Shown here piece by piece: positions 18,728 to 27,934 of a stretch of DNA of 64,000 nt. Each line of letters begins with the position of its first letter. Position 1 is the first letter of the stretch. The notes beneath the pieces were generated by a model, which had not been told where the DNA came from, ran no database searches, and saw only the letters and a list, made by a program, of their open reading frames with translations. Made by a program: the position numbers and the translations under genes. Source of the stretch: Acinetobacter sp. S54 (GTDB taxonomy: Bacteria; Pseudomonadota; Gammaproteobacteria; Pseudomonadales; Moraxellaceae); NCBI RefSeq assembly GCF_016624945.1, contig NZ_JACVUI010000003.1:490146-554145 (forward strand), given 5' to 3'.

Positions 18728-19059
18728 ATCCTATTTCCTTAATTCTCTGTTTAACTTAAAAGCATGTTTTAAGTTTCTTGAAATTCATTTCCTCATTTAC
18801 TAAAAATATCTAAAAAAATTTCATATTGCAAAATTTATTTCTGCAAAATTTAATTTTTATTACCGTTATAAATTAATATGATTTTTTATAAAAATAAATT
18901 TATTAAAATTAATGTATAAAATACAATTAATTATATATAAAATCTGCAAAACCACCTGCTTTTACTATTTATGGTTCAATTTTTGTTATGCAAAATAATA
19001 TTCCGAAAATATGATTTTTATAGTAAGGTATTTTCCATGTTTTATAGCAAGGATGAACC
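18728..19059. other. Divergent intergenic region, AT-rich, between the acyl-CoA dehydrogenase and thioesterase genes
   Basis: There is no gene here. It contains repeated TGCAAAAT-type half-sites (18828-18835, 18989-18996, and TGCAAAAT again near 18843), which resemble half of the palindromes in the first IclR/CaiB module. Promoters for both flanking genes must lie here, but I could not fix their -10 and -35 elements. Confidence 0.5.
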
Positions 19060-19491
19060 ATGCAAGCACCTCAAACAGGCTTAGAATTCTTAAATTCTCT
19101 TAAAAATGGCGAAGTTTCTTCGTCACCCATGGCCCAAACTCTGCCTATGCAGCTTATTGAAGCCTCAGAAGGCAAAGTAACTTATAAAGTAACACCTAAT
19201 AAAACCCACTTAAATGTGCAAGGGGGCGTACATGGCGGTTTTTGTGCCACTGCATTAGATACAGCAACAGGGGGTGCTGCACATTCGGTACTGCATGCAA
19301 ATGTGGGTTACGGTACGATTGATTTAAATGTCAAAATGATTCGCCCGATGCAGATAGATACTGCTTACTATGCACATGGCGAACTGATTAATGCTGGTCG
19401 TAATATCATTACCACCGAAGGCAAAATTGTCGATGATAATGGGAAAATTTATGCTTTTGCCTCAGCAACATTCATGATTATTCGTCGTTAA
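19060..19491 (+). CDS. PaaI-type hotdog thioesterase
   Basis: The 143-residue single-domain protein has the hotdog-fold motif QGGVHGGFCATALDTATG (54-71), in which the HGG loop and Asp67 are typical of PaaI/YbgC-type acyl-CoA thioesterases. It would release CoA from stalled or toxic intermediates. AAGGA lies six bases before the ATG. It stands alone, divergent from the 600-residue acyl-CoA dehydrogenase and convergent with the MFS gene at 19504, so it may serve either the upstream operon or the dca genes. Confidence 0.85.
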   Translation: MQAPQTGLEFLNSLKNGEVSSSPMAQTLPMQLIEASEGKVTYKVTPNKTHLNVQGGVHGGFCATALDTATGGAAHSVLHANVGYGTIDLNVKMIRPMQIDTAYYAHGELINAGRNIITTEGKIVDDNGKIYAFASATFMIIRR

Positions 19492-19500
19492 TCAATCACC

Positions 19501-19524
19501 GGATTAAGCTTGATTGCTTAATCC
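19501..19524. terminator. Hairpin at the convergent thioesterase/MFS gene ends
   Basis: GGATTAAGC (19501-19509) and GCTTAATCC (19516-19524) form a perfect 9-bp stem with a 6-base loop. It overlaps the last codons of the minus-strand MFS gene and is followed by ACTTTTATG on the plus strand, a weak terminator for the thioesterase gene. Confidence 0.5.
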
Positions 19525-20730
19525 ACTTTTATGAGGCTGGCGCATTTTATAAAAATCATAACGATCAATCATAAAGCTAATCATCGCCATACATAAACCA
19601 ATACAGGCACATGCGATCCACCCATAATGCTTCCATGTATAAACCGCAATAAATGATCCTAAAGCGGCTCCACCAAAATAAAACGTCATATAAATAGAAT
19701 TAATACGCGAACGCGCTTGAGCCGAAATCCGATAGACTAGATTTTGATTGAGTACATGCAGTGCCGACAATCCGAAATAAGCTAAAATCACGCCAAAGGC
19801 ATATAACACTAAAAACTTTTGGGCAAAAAACAAGGGAAACCAAGCCAAAACTAAAAGAGTCAGGCTAATGAGCGCGGTGATATTTTCTTGCTGATGTGCA
19901 ATTTTTTTACCAGCCCAAGGTGTTGCAAATACGCCTGCTAAGCCCACAATACCAAATAATCCAATCTGGAAATCATTAAAATGATAGGGAGCATTGGCGA
20001 GTAAAAAAGTCATCGTGGTAAAGATGAGTGCTAATATTCCAAAGCCAATCCCCCCAACTAGACCACGACGAATTAAATGAGGTTGTTCTACAGCCAAAGT
20101 AAATAAAGAAGCATAAATTTGCCAGACTTTTAAAGGGGCTGTTTTTTTAGCAATGGGTAACTTAAACCAGACAATACAGGCAAAAGTCAGAATAATAAAA
20201 CCACTCAATACATAAACGGCATGCCAAGACCAAATAGTTGATAAAAGTCCAGCGATGGATCGTGCCAACAAAATTCCCATAAACAGTCCACTCATGAGTG
20301 AACCTACGACTTGCGGACTTTTTTGTGGGGTAACTAATCCAGCCGCAAAGGGAACTAAAACCTGAGTTGAAACTGAAAAAAACGTGGAAAGAAAAGTTAA
20401 ACTATAAAGTGCGCTCAGATTTGGGCTAAAGGAAAGACCTATCTGAGCCAAACCTGTACAGGACATTAGTAAAACAATATAAGAACGTTTTTCAAATAAA
20501 TCGCCTAAAGGAACTAATATAAATAAACCTATTGCATAGGAAAGCTGCCCAATCACAATCACCAGTGCAGCTTGATCAGGATTGACACCCAATGCCTGCG
20601 CAATCGAATAAATCAACGGTTGATTATAATAATTCGACCCAGCACAAATACCGCAAGTCATTGCCAGTATAAACACCAGACCTTTAGACATATCCATATG
20701 TTCTGTACTGGATGGAATTATTTTAGACAT
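19504..20730 (-). CDS. MFS transporter at the end of the dca operon (DcaT-like)
   Basis: The 408-residue, 12-helix transporter has the N-terminal signature GICAGSNYYNQPLIYSIAQ (about 27-45), which is shared with the 33092-34279 paralogue (GICSGSNYFSQPLV). The loop motif PLGDLFEKRS near 73-82 fits the drug-type/Bcr-like MFS group. It lies 19 bases after the dcaP-type porin gene on the same strand, so it should be part of the dca transcript and may export or import dicarboxylates. ADP1 has an MFS gene called dcaT in its dca cluster, but I could not check that this is its orthologue. Confidence 0.78.
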   Translation of the reverse strand: MSKIIPSSTEHMDMSKGLVFILAMTCGICAGSNYYNQPLIYSIAQALGVNPDQAALVIVIGQLSYAIGLFILVPLGDLFEKRSYIVLLMSCTGLAQIGLSFSPNLSALYSLTFLSTFFSVSTQVLVPFAAGLVTPQKSPQVVGSLMSGLFMGILLARSIAGLLSTIWSWHAVYVLSGFIILTFACIVWFKLPIAKKTAPLKVWQIYASLFTLAVEQPHLIRRGLVGGIGFGILALIFTTMTFLLANAPYHFNDFQIGLFGIVGLAGVFATPWAGKKIAHQQENITALISLTLLVLAWFPLFFAQKFLVLYAFGVILAYFGLSALHVLNQNLVYRISAQARSRINSIYMTFYFGGAALGSFIAVYTWKHYGWIACACIGLCMAMISFMIDRYDFYKMRQPHKSGLSNQA

Positions 20731-20749
20731 TTTTTCTCAAATACTGATA

Positions 20750-22018
20750 TTAGAACTTATACATTGAAACGAAGTTGATACGTGAAATATCTGCTTCTTT
20801 ATCATCAAAACTTTCACGTTTACCATGATGATATTCAAGACCTAAATCTACATTGTTAGTAGGGGTATAAAAGGCATTGATAACATAATCAGTTAAACGT
20901 TTATTTGCCGTTGGATTGGCTTTGGCATAGGCATTATCATCATCATAATTAAAAATAGATGCGGCAATACTGCTACGCCAAGATTCATTAAATCGATGTG
21001 AATACCCCAATGTGAATGTATCATACTCGCTTAACAGTAAAGATGATTGATCCGTATTTACTGAATAATCGCCGCCCCATGCACTGCCATCAGAAGTTGA
21101 ACCTTGGGTGCTATAAGGCACAAATTTCTGGTCACCTTTGATATGGAAATAATTGGCTTGTACACTTTGCTTAGGATTAAAACGATATTTAAATCCTGCT
21201 CCAACGCCCCAACTGGTCTTTTTCAGTTGATCATTATCAATTTCAGCCTCTTTTTCATTCACGAAACCTTGGGCCAAAGCTAATAGTCCGTCTTGTTTAT
21301 AAAGATACTTGGCGGTTAATGATGGCAATGCCGAAGTACGATCACTGGTATATTCTGCGGCAACATCCAAGGTATGCTGCGGATTAAATTTCCATTCATA
21401 ACGAATTTGCGGCAAACGAGTGTAGGAAATACCTAACAACTGAGTGAAGTCAACCGATTCAGTAGCAGTTTCCATATTTGACATAAGTGACCATGTCTGA
21501 CCAAATAACCAATTGTCAAAAGTCACGTAGGCATGACGGACACGGAATGCACCCTCGCCCTTACCTCCATTGGCCCAGAAATCACCCTCAAGTTTGGCTT
21601 GAACTTTGTCATTTCCTCCCAAATTTTTGATATTGACACCAAACCGAGTTGCAGCAATAGATACATCTGAGCGTGTGTGGTTGTTTGCGTCATATGGCGC
21701 GGCGTTAATTTTACCTGAAGTACGTCCACGTGCTGTCGGTGCAGATTTAAAATCAACTGCGGCATCCATACGTAAAATGCCATAAAAATCGACGTTATCT
21801 GTCCAGGTAGAGGTTTTTAATTTTTCGGTATTTTCTTCAATTTTTTGCTGTTTGACTTGTAAATCTTGTTGCGTATTTTTTTGCGCATTCAATTCTGCTT
21901 TTAATCGCTGCAATTCATTTTCCAGCGCATTAATACGTTGTTCAGTCGTATCGGTAGAATTTGCAAAAAGCGCCCCTGAAGCCGTAGCGCAGGCTACAGC
22001 CAACATAAGTTTTTTCAT
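20750..22018 (-). CDS. dcaP: DcaP-type outer-membrane porin
   Basis: This is an outer-membrane channel for dicarboxylic acids. The 422-residue protein has a signal peptide (MKKLMLAVACATASGALFAN), then an N-terminal coiled coil (about 26-68, heptads such as RINALENELQRLKAEL) as in the trimeric DcaP of Acinetobacter. A beta-barrel follows, with alternating aromatic strands and the terminal phenylalanine (VSMYKF) recognised by the BAM machinery. It follows the CoA-transferase genes after a 99-base gap holding an 11-bp inverted repeat, which may set its expression apart from the upstream genes. Confidence 0.88.
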   Translation of the reverse strand: MKKLMLAVACATASGALFANSTDTTEQRINALENELQRLKAELNAQKNTQQDLQVKQQKIEENTEKLKTSTWTDNVDFYGILRMDAAVDFKSAPTARGRTSGKINAAPYDANNHTRSDVSIAATRFGVNIKNLGGNDKVQAKLEGDFWANGGKGEGAFRVRHAYVTFDNWLFGQTWSLMSNMETATESVDFTQLLGISYTRLPQIRYEWKFNPQHTLDVAAEYTSDRTSALPSLTAKYLYKQDGLLALAQGFVNEKEAEIDNDQLKKTSWGVGAGFKYRFNPKQSVQANYFHIKGDQKFVPYSTQGSTSDGSAWGGDYSVNTDQSSLLLSEYDTFTLGYSHRFNESWRSSIAASIFNYDDDNAYAKANPTANKRLTDYVINAFYTPTNNVDLGLEYHHGKRESFDDKEADISRINFVSMYKF

Positions 22019-22052
22019 CTTTATTCCTTAAAGATATCTGTTAGATAGATTC

Positions 22053-22094
22053 ACCTGTATATGCCCCTGTTAAATCCGATTGCCATATACAGGT
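22053..22094. other. Intercistronic inverted repeat before dcaP
   Basis: ACCTGTATATG (22053-22063) and CATATACAGGT (22084-22094) are a perfect 11-bp inverted repeat with a 20-base loop between the dcaJ stop and the dcaP start. There is no U-tract on the minus strand. It may be a processing or stability hairpin, or a protein-binding dyad. Confidence 0.6.
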
Positions 22095-22117
22095 TAAATT
22101 AAAAAAGAAATTAAAAT

Positions 22118-22768
22118 TTAAATACGAGCATCGATCAGTGGGCATGCGGTGACTGCCTGAAGTTCATCAAAATTCAGACCGTCCACCATTTCAATGACAT
22201 GCGCTTGACCATTTTTAAGCTCAATAATGCACAAATCGGTATAGATACGATCCACGCATTGCTCACCTGTAATAGGATAGGTCAGTTGATTGACAATTTT
22301 GGCCTCACCCTTTTTGGTGGTATGTTCCATATAAACAAAGATACGTTTTGCACCAACCGCAAGGTCCATTGCACCTCCTACCGCAGGAACGTCATCTTCC
22401 TTACCTGTATGCCAATTCGCCAAATCACCATTTACAGCAACCTGAAATGCACCGAGAACACAAATATCCAAATGTCCACCACGCATGATGTCAAAGGAAT
22501 CTCCATGATGCATAAAGCAACCACCAGGTAATAAAGTCACCAGCTCTTTGCCTGCATTAACCAAATCAGGATCTTCTTCACCTGCTACGGGTGGTGGGCC
22601 GAAAGCCAATACGCCATTTTCAGAGTGTAAAAAGATTTCCTTGTCCTTTGGTAAATATTTGGCCACATTGGTTGGTAAACCAATGCCTAAATTGACATAT
22701 GAACCATCAGGAATATCTTGAGCAATTACAGCGGCAATTTCTTCGCGACTTCTCTTTTGAATGGTCAT
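22118..22768 (-). CDS. dcaJ: Dicarboxylate CoA-transferase, subunit B
   Basis: It is the catalytic half of a class I CoA transferase, a paralogue of PcaJ, and would load CoA from succinyl-CoA onto adipate or longer diacids. Glu50 in LHSENGVLAFG is the active-site residue. The frame runs upstream to 22825, but the ATG at 22768 (MTIQKRSREE) overlaps the dcaI stop by one base (TGATG), aligns exactly with PcaJ and gives 216 residues. It pairs with the subunit A gene. Confidence 0.86.
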   Translation of the reverse strand: MTIQKRSREEIAAVIAQDIPDGSYVNLGIGLPTNVAKYLPKDKEIFLHSENGVLAFGPPPVAGEEDPDLVNAGKELVTLLPGGCFMHHGDSFDIMRGGHLDICVLGAFQVAVNGDLANWHTGKEDDVPAVGGAMDLAVGAKRIFVYMEHTTKKGEAKIVNQLTYPITGEQCVDRIYTDLCIIELKNGQAHVIEMVDGLNFDELQAVTACPLIDARI

Positions 22769-23436
22769 CAGATATCTCCCACTTTCACAACATGTTGCAC
22801 AAATATTCCTGGTGTAATAATGCATTCAGGATCAAGACTTCCCAACTCAACCACATCATGTACCTGTACTATGCTGGTTTTAGCAGCTTTCGCCATAATA
22901 GGGCCAAAGTTTCGTGCTGCTTTTCGATAGGTTAAATTGCCCCATCGATCGGCTTTATCGGCATAAATCAAGGCAAAATCAGCTTCAAGCGGATATTCGA
23001 GTACATAATTCTTGCCATTAATATTACGGGTTTCTTTTCCTTCAGCGATTTTGGTGCCGTAGCCTGTTGGGGTAAAAATTGCCCCTAAACCTGCACCCGC
23101 AGCTTGAATACGACAGGCAAGGTTGCCTTGAGGTACCAGTTCTAATTCAATTTTTCCAGCACGATATAAATCCTGAAAAATGGTAGAACCTGCTGACTTT
23201 GGAAAGGAACAGATCATTTTTTTTACCAGACCAGAAAGTAACAGTTTGGTTAAACCATGATCGCCCGAAGCAGCATTGTTATTAATGACTGTAAGTTCTT
23301 TTGGCCCACAATCAATCATGGCTTCAATAAGTTCAGCAGGCTGCCCTGTGACACCAAAACCACTGACCATGATGGTTGAACCATCTGGAATACTGCGCAG
23401 AACTGACTCGATATTAGTCGTGATTTTATTTACCAT
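22768..23436 (-). CDS. dcaI: Dicarboxylate CoA-transferase, subunit A
   Basis: This is the alpha subunit of the class I CoA transferase, 222 residues. It has the CoA loop SGFGVTGQP (about 25-33) and ELELVPQGNLACRIQAAG, nearly the same as PcaI. It forms the enzyme with the overlapping dcaJ. The C-terminus (FVQHVVKVGDI) lacks the Pro/Ala tail of PcaI. It follows the MFS gene dcaK by 47 bases in the minus-strand dca operon. Confidence 0.86.
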   Translation of the reverse strand: MVNKITTNIESVLRSIPDGSTIMVSGFGVTGQPAELIEAMIDCGPKELTVINNNAASGDHGLTKLLLSGLVKKMICSFPKSAGSTIFQDLYRAGKIELELVPQGNLACRIQAAGAGLGAIFTPTGYGTKIAEGKETRNINGKNYVLEYPLEADFALIYADKADRWGNLTYRKAARNFGPIMAKAAKTSIVQVHDVVELGSLDPECIITPGIFVQHVVKVGDI

Positions 23437-23483
23437 GCGATTTATACCTTTGTCCTTAAAATATATCGTTACTTAATGAGCTT

Positions 23484-24797
23484 TTAATCGGCTTTTTGCG
23501 GGTTAAACAGTCGGTCTTTAATAAATAACAGAGGAATCACACCGCAAATAAAATAAGCACCTGCCATAACCAACAGACCTAAGCCAATCGAACCGTTTTG
23601 TGATAAATAACCAATAGTAAGTGGAGAGAAAATAGACAGAACTTTACCGACATTGTATGCACCACCAACTGCCGAACCACGAATAGAGGTTGGAAAGCTT
23701 TCTGTCATATATGTGGCATTGATAGCGTAAGGAATACCGTAAAGGAAACCAAAAAACAGCATTAGCCAAAGAATATTCACAGGTGTATTCAGATACACGA
23801 TTACTGGAATAAACAACGCGGTACCAATCGTTCCGAAGGCAAATACAGCACGACGACCCAAGCGATCAGCAATCATCCCTGCAATAATTTTGGCAAAGAT
23901 CATAATGATGAAGGTACCCACCATATACATTGCCATTTCTTTAAATTTAATGCCGAGCTCAGACTCTAGATAAGCTGGTAACCAGTTACTTACACCATAA
24001 TAGCCAAACTGTAATGCGCCGGTACTGATAACCCAAAGCAAAAACATAATTCCATGTTTCTTTTCTTTAAAGATTTCACGGTACGGATTTTCACGTTTTA
24101 CTGCTTTCATACCGCCATCCGTTTGAGCAGCTCGAATTTGGCGAGATTTTTTCCATGATTCTGGTTCAGGCACCATGAAATACATAAAGAAAGACAATAC
24201 AATTGGAGTGATAGATAACCAGTATAGATAGCGCCAACCATGATCTGGAATAATATGACCAGCCAAAAGCGTCGCCAATAATGAACCCAGTGTATAACCC
24301 GTCATTAAAGCAGCGAGCACTGTAGTACGATGTTTAGTTGGTACCATTTCAGACATGAGTACATTACAGGCAATATAGAGAGCCCCTAAACCCATAGAGC
24401 CAAACACACGTACAATGGCAAACTGTTCAAAAGAATGAGTAAAACCCAAGGCACAAGTCAAAATCGAAGAATAGGCAATAAAAAAAACAATAATACGCAC
24501 ACGACCAAAACGGTCGCAGGCCCATCCACCAAATAAACCACCAATGGCTGAACCAAATAAGGTTAAACTACCTAATGTTCCCGCTTGTACCCCAGTAAGA
24601 TGAAATTCTGTTTTAAGACTGGTTAAACTCAGAGCCAAAAAGCCCAAATCTGCACCATCACAGAGTAAAGCAAGGAAAGCAAATATAAAGGCGGTAATCC
24701 AGATTTTCCTAGGCGTTTGAATCGCCTGTATTGTACTACTTGATGTAATTGTATCTGTTGTCATGTCTCTTTCCTCAGACAAAAATACATGAGGCAT
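23484..24797 (-). CDS. dcaK: MFS transporter of the dca operon, aromatic/dicarboxylic acid:H+ symporter type
   Basis: The protein has up to 437 residues and 12 helices. It carries the AHS-type motif LLCDGADLGFLALSL in helix 1 (DGAD), the signature GGWACDRFGRVR in loop 2-3 and YMTESFPTSIRGSAVGGAYN near residue 365. It probably imports dicarboxylic acids. The start may be internal: the ATG at 24764 (MTTDTITSSS) follows AGGAAAGAG closely and would remove 11 residues. It lies between dcaA and dcaI; the 36889-38130 gene is its close paralogue. Confidence 0.82.
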   Translation of the reverse strand: MPHVFLSEERDMTTDTITSSSTIQAIQTPRKIWITAFIFAFLALLCDGADLGFLALSLTSLKTEFHLTGVQAGTLGSLTLFGSAIGGLFGGWACDRFGRVRIIVFFIAYSSILTCALGFTHSFEQFAIVRVFGSMGLGALYIACNVLMSEMVPTKHRTTVLAALMTGYTLGSLLATLLAGHIIPDHGWRYLYWLSITPIVLSFFMYFMVPEPESWKKSRQIRAAQTDGGMKAVKRENPYREIFKEKKHGIMFLLWVISTGALQFGYYGVSNWLPAYLESELGIKFKEMAMYMVGTFIIMIFAKIIAGMIADRLGRRAVFAFGTIGTALFIPVIVYLNTPVNILWLMLFFGFLYGIPYAINATYMTESFPTSIRGSAVGGAYNVGKVLSIFSPLTIGYLSQNGSIGLGLLVMAGAYFICGVIPLLFIKDRLFNPQKAD

Positions 24798-24828
24798 CCA
24801 ATTGCCTCATGTTTACTTCACTAAAAAG

Positions 24829-25983
24829 TTAAGCAGTCACTTCCTTAATCATATTTTTCGCAATAATGATTTGTTGAATCTGAGTTGTACCTTCATAAAG
24901 ACGGAATAAACGTACATCACGATAAAAACGTTCAATTGAGTATTCGCTGATATAACCCGCGCCCCCATGAATTTGCACACAACGATCTGCAACACGACCA
25001 CACATTTCAGTCGCAAACATTTTGGCGCATGATGCTTCGGTACTTATATTCTGACCTGCATCACGACGACGTGCTGCATCTAAAACCATACATTTGGCAG
25101 CATAAATTTCCGCTTTAGAATCTGCGAGCATGGCTTGAATAAGTTGGAAATTTGCAATCGGCTGACCAAATTGCTTACGCTCAACTGCATAAAGTAATGC
25201 ATCATCCAACATACGTTCTGCAACACCAACACTATATGCGCCAATATGTAGACGACCTTTATCCAAGACTTTCATCGCTGTTTTAAAGCCAACACCCTCA
25301 ACACCACCAATTAAAGCAGAGGCAGGAATACGGCAATTTTCAAAAATGACGTCACAGGTATGGGAACCTTTTTGCCCCATTTTTTTATCGATTTTGCCCA
25401 GTGAAATCCCGGGTGTATTGGCTTCAACCAAAAATGCAGAAATACCGCCTGCCCCTTTAATTTCTGGGTTAGTACGTGCCATAACGGTAAAAGTTGAAGC
25501 TCGTGGGGCGTTGGTAATAAAACGTTTTGTACCATTTAAGATATAGAAATCACCATCTTTTACTGCGTTGGTTTTTAATGAACCGGCATCTGAACCCGCT
25601 TCTGGTTCGGTCAAACAAAATGAACCGATAATTTCACCGCTGGCATAACGTGGTAAATATTTTTGTTTTTGCTCTTCAGTCCCATCAATAATCAAACCGC
25701 TTGAGCCAATTCCGTTATTTGTACCAATTAACGATCGAAATGCTGGAGAAGTATGTCCCAACTCAAAAGCGACATTGACCTCTTCTTCCATGGTGAGACC
25801 CATACCACCGTATTCTTCGGGAATAGTTAATCCAAATAGACCCAACTCACGCATTTTTTCAATAACATCTTGTGGAATATCATTGAGTTCATCAACTTCA
25901 TGTTCTCTTGGAACTAGTTCATTCTTTACAAAATCTCGAATAGTCGAGAGTAATTGTTGCAACATTCCTTCATCGCGGATCAT
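24829..25983 (-). CDS. dcaA: Acyl-CoA dehydrogenase for dicarboxylyl-CoA
   Basis: This FAD-dependent acyl-CoA dehydrogenase of 384 residues starts beta-oxidation of dicarboxylyl-CoA and donates electrons to ETF. It shows CLTEPEAGSDAGS (about 122-134), FITNAPRA and the catalytic base Glu364 in YEGTTQIQ. It is the usual compact length, unlike the 600-residue enzyme at 16925. It is the first gene of the minus-strand dca operon, and across 274 bases it faces the plus-strand dcaE operon, with a 19-bp palindrome between them. Confidence 0.88.
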   Translation of the reverse strand: MIRDEGMLQQLLSTIRDFVKNELVPREHEVDELNDIPQDVIEKMRELGLFGLTIPEEYGGMGLTMEEEVNVAFELGHTSPAFRSLIGTNNGIGSSGLIIDGTEEQKQKYLPRYASGEIIGSFCLTEPEAGSDAGSLKTNAVKDGDFYILNGTKRFITNAPRASTFTVMARTNPEIKGAGGISAFLVEANTPGISLGKIDKKMGQKGSHTCDVIFENCRIPASALIGGVEGVGFKTAMKVLDKGRLHIGAYSVGVAERMLDDALLYAVERKQFGQPIANFQLIQAMLADSKAEIYAAKCMVLDAARRRDAGQNISTEASCAKMFATEMCGRVADRCVQIHGGAGYISEYSIERFYRDVRLFRLYEGTTQIQQIIIAKNMIKEVTA

Positions 25984-26133
25984 AAGCGATCTCCCATTTC
26001 ATATGTTTCGCTGTTTCCACTGACTGTTTCGCAAATTAGCCAGTTCACAAGGTTTCACAAAATTTAGTTCTGCGTTTGATTGGTTTCATACTACGAGAAT
26101 TAAAACCAACATTTCAATACTTTTTAAAAATAA

Positions 26134-26152
26134 ATTTCGTTTAACGAAATTA
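26134..26152. promoter_or_regulatory. 19-bp palindromic operator between the divergent dca operons
   Basis: AATTTCGTT (26134-26142) and AACGAAATT (26144-26152) are perfect inverted repeats around T26143. The inner pattern TTTCG-N5-CGAAA equals that of the palindrome in front of the second IclR gene (35208-35222). The site lies 151 bases before dcaA and 106 before dcaE and can serve both. Confidence 0.68.
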
Positions 26153-26257
26153 ATAACCATATGGTGCTTATATTTCAAGCAGTTATTATTTATCCTTGCA
26201 ATACAATAAGAATATGTAAGAAAAAGCACTTGAAAATTTTTACTATTTAAGCATTAT

Positions 26258-27088
26258 ATGAGGAATACAGTTTTGATGTGCGAAACAATGGATGCAAAAA
26301 TGACAGAAATTAAAAAGGATAATTTTGTTGAAATAGACTATTCCATAGAGAACATTGCAATTGTCAAAATTCATCGTCCAGAATCAAAAAATGCATTAAA
26401 TACGGAAGTACGTAAACAACTTGCACAAGCATTTACTGAACTCAGTTTTAATGAACACATCAATGCGATCGTTTTGACAGGCGGCGAAGAAGTTTTTGCA
26501 GCTGGTGCTGATCTTAAAGAAATGGCAACTGCGACTTCAACAGAAATGATGTTGCGCCATACCGAACGTTACTGGAATGCTATCGCACAATGTCCAAAAC
26601 CTGTAATTGCGGCTGTAAATGGTTATGCATTAGGTGGCGGGTGTGAACTTGCTATGCACAGTGACATCATCATTGCAGGTAAGGGTGCGATTTTCGGACA
26701 GCCTGAAATTAAAGTTGGTTTAATGCCTGGTGCAGGCGGTACACAACGTTTATTCCGCGCCGTTGGAAAATTCCATGCCATGCGTATGATTATGACGGGT
26801 GCAATGGTTCCAGCAGAAGAAGCCTATGTGATTGGTCTGGTTTCTCAAGTTACTGAAGATGATCAAACGATTCCAACTGCAATCAAAATGGCACAAAGTC
26901 TAGCAAAAATGCCACCGATTGCTTTACAGCAAATCAAAGAAGTTGCCTTAATGAGCGAAGATGTGCCATTGAATGCAGGTTTAACTTTAGAGCGCAAATC
27001 GTTCCAATTACTGTTCTCGACTGAAGATAAAAATGAAGGTATCAGTGCGTTTATTGAAAAACGCAAACCATCTTATCAAGGTAAATAA
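26258..27088 (+). CDS. dcaE: Enoyl-CoA hydratase of dicarboxylate beta-oxidation
   Basis: It hydrates the enoyl-CoA made by DcaA. The canonical crotonase glutamates are present, Glu130 (LGGGCELAM) and Glu150 (GQPEIKVG), with oxyanion loops AAGADLKEMA and GAGGTQRL. The usual family length is near 260. The first ATG (26258) gives 276 residues, and ATGs at 26276, 26288 and 26300 are also possible, as no clear ribosome site decides it. It heads the plus-strand operon dcaE-SDR-dcaH-dcaF. Confidence 0.87.
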   Translation: MRNTVLMCETMDAKMTEIKKDNFVEIDYSIENIAIVKIHRPESKNALNTEVRKQLAQAFTELSFNEHINAIVLTGGEEVFAAGADLKEMATATSTEMMLRHTERYWNAIAQCPKPVIAAVNGYALGGGCELAMHSDIIIAGKGAIFGQPEIKVGLMPGAGGTQRLFRAVGKFHAMRMIMTGAMVPAEEAYVIGLVSQVTEDDQTIPTAIKMAQSLAKMPPIALQQIKEVALMSEDVPLNAGLTLERKSFQLLFSTEDKNEGISAFIEKRKPSYQGK

Positions 27089-27121
27089 ATCTTCATAGAC
27101 GAATATTTAGGGAATGAAATA

Positions 27122-27883
27122 ATGGCACGTAAAGTTCTTATTAGTGCGGGTGGCTCAGGAATCGGCCGCTGTATTGCTGAAGCTTTTTTAAAACAAGATG
27201 ATGAGGTTTTCGTTTGCGATATCAATGAAGATAGTTTAAAGCTGTTTAAACAGGACTATCCACAATTGCATATCGCCTACTGTGATCTTGGCCAAATGGA
27301 TGCTATTCCTTCAATGTTTGAAAGTGCCTTACGCCAATTGGGTGGATTGGACATTTTAGTCAATAACACTGGAGTTTCTGGCCCAACCGTTGCAGCAGAA
27401 GAACTGAGTTTTGAAGACTGGACGCAGGTTTTAAATCTGAATTTGAACAGTACTTTTATGATGACCAAATTGGCTATTCCTTATTTAAAGCAATCACCAT
27501 CTGGTGTGGTCATCAATCTTTCTTCCATTGCTGGACGTATGGGCTATCCCTTTAGATTGGCCTATTCAACTTCAAAATGGGGAATAATTGGTTTTACCAA
27601 AACCCTTTCGATGGAATTAGGTGCCTTTGATATTCGCGTAAATGCAGTACTTCCGGGTGCAGTTGATGGCGAACGTGTACAACGGGTATTACAAGCACGT
27701 GCAGATGCCATGAATATTTCGCTGGATGAAGCGACGCAGAATGCTTTAGCCAATCAATCGCTAAAACATTTTGTCAATCCAAAACACATTGCAGATCTTT
27801 GTGTTTTTCTGGCATCAGACAGTGCGAGTTCCATTTCAGGGCAGATATTACCTATTGATGGCGACAAACAGCGGCTTACTTAA
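27122..27883 (+). CDS. Short-chain dehydrogenase/reductase in the dca operon
   Basis: The 253-residue classical SDR has the cofactor loop AGGSGIGR (9-16), NNTG (81-84) and the catalytic set Ser135, Tyr148 and Lys152 (YSTSK). The first glycine-motif residue pattern SAGGSGIG departs slightly from the usual TGxxxGIG. It lies between dcaE and dcaH, 33 and 51 bases from its neighbours, so it probably oxidises or reduces a 3-hydroxy/3-oxo intermediate. Since DcaH can do the 3-hydroxyacyl-CoA step, its exact role is not evident. Confidence 0.83.
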   Translation: MARKVLISAGGSGIGRCIAEAFLKQDDEVFVCDINEDSLKLFKQDYPQLHIAYCDLGQMDAIPSMFESALRQLGGLDILVNNTGVSGPTVAAEELSFEDWTQVLNLNLNSTFMMTKLAIPYLKQSPSGVVINLSSIAGRMGYPFRLAYSTSKWGIIGFTKTLSMELGAFDIRVNAVLPGAVDGERVQRVLQARADAMNISLDEATQNALANQSLKHFVNPKHIADLCVFLASDSASSISGQILPIDGDKQRLT

Positions 27884-27934
27884 ATTTTCATATCCTTATT
27901 TTTCAAATGATTACAGCATCTTAGGACAGTCATC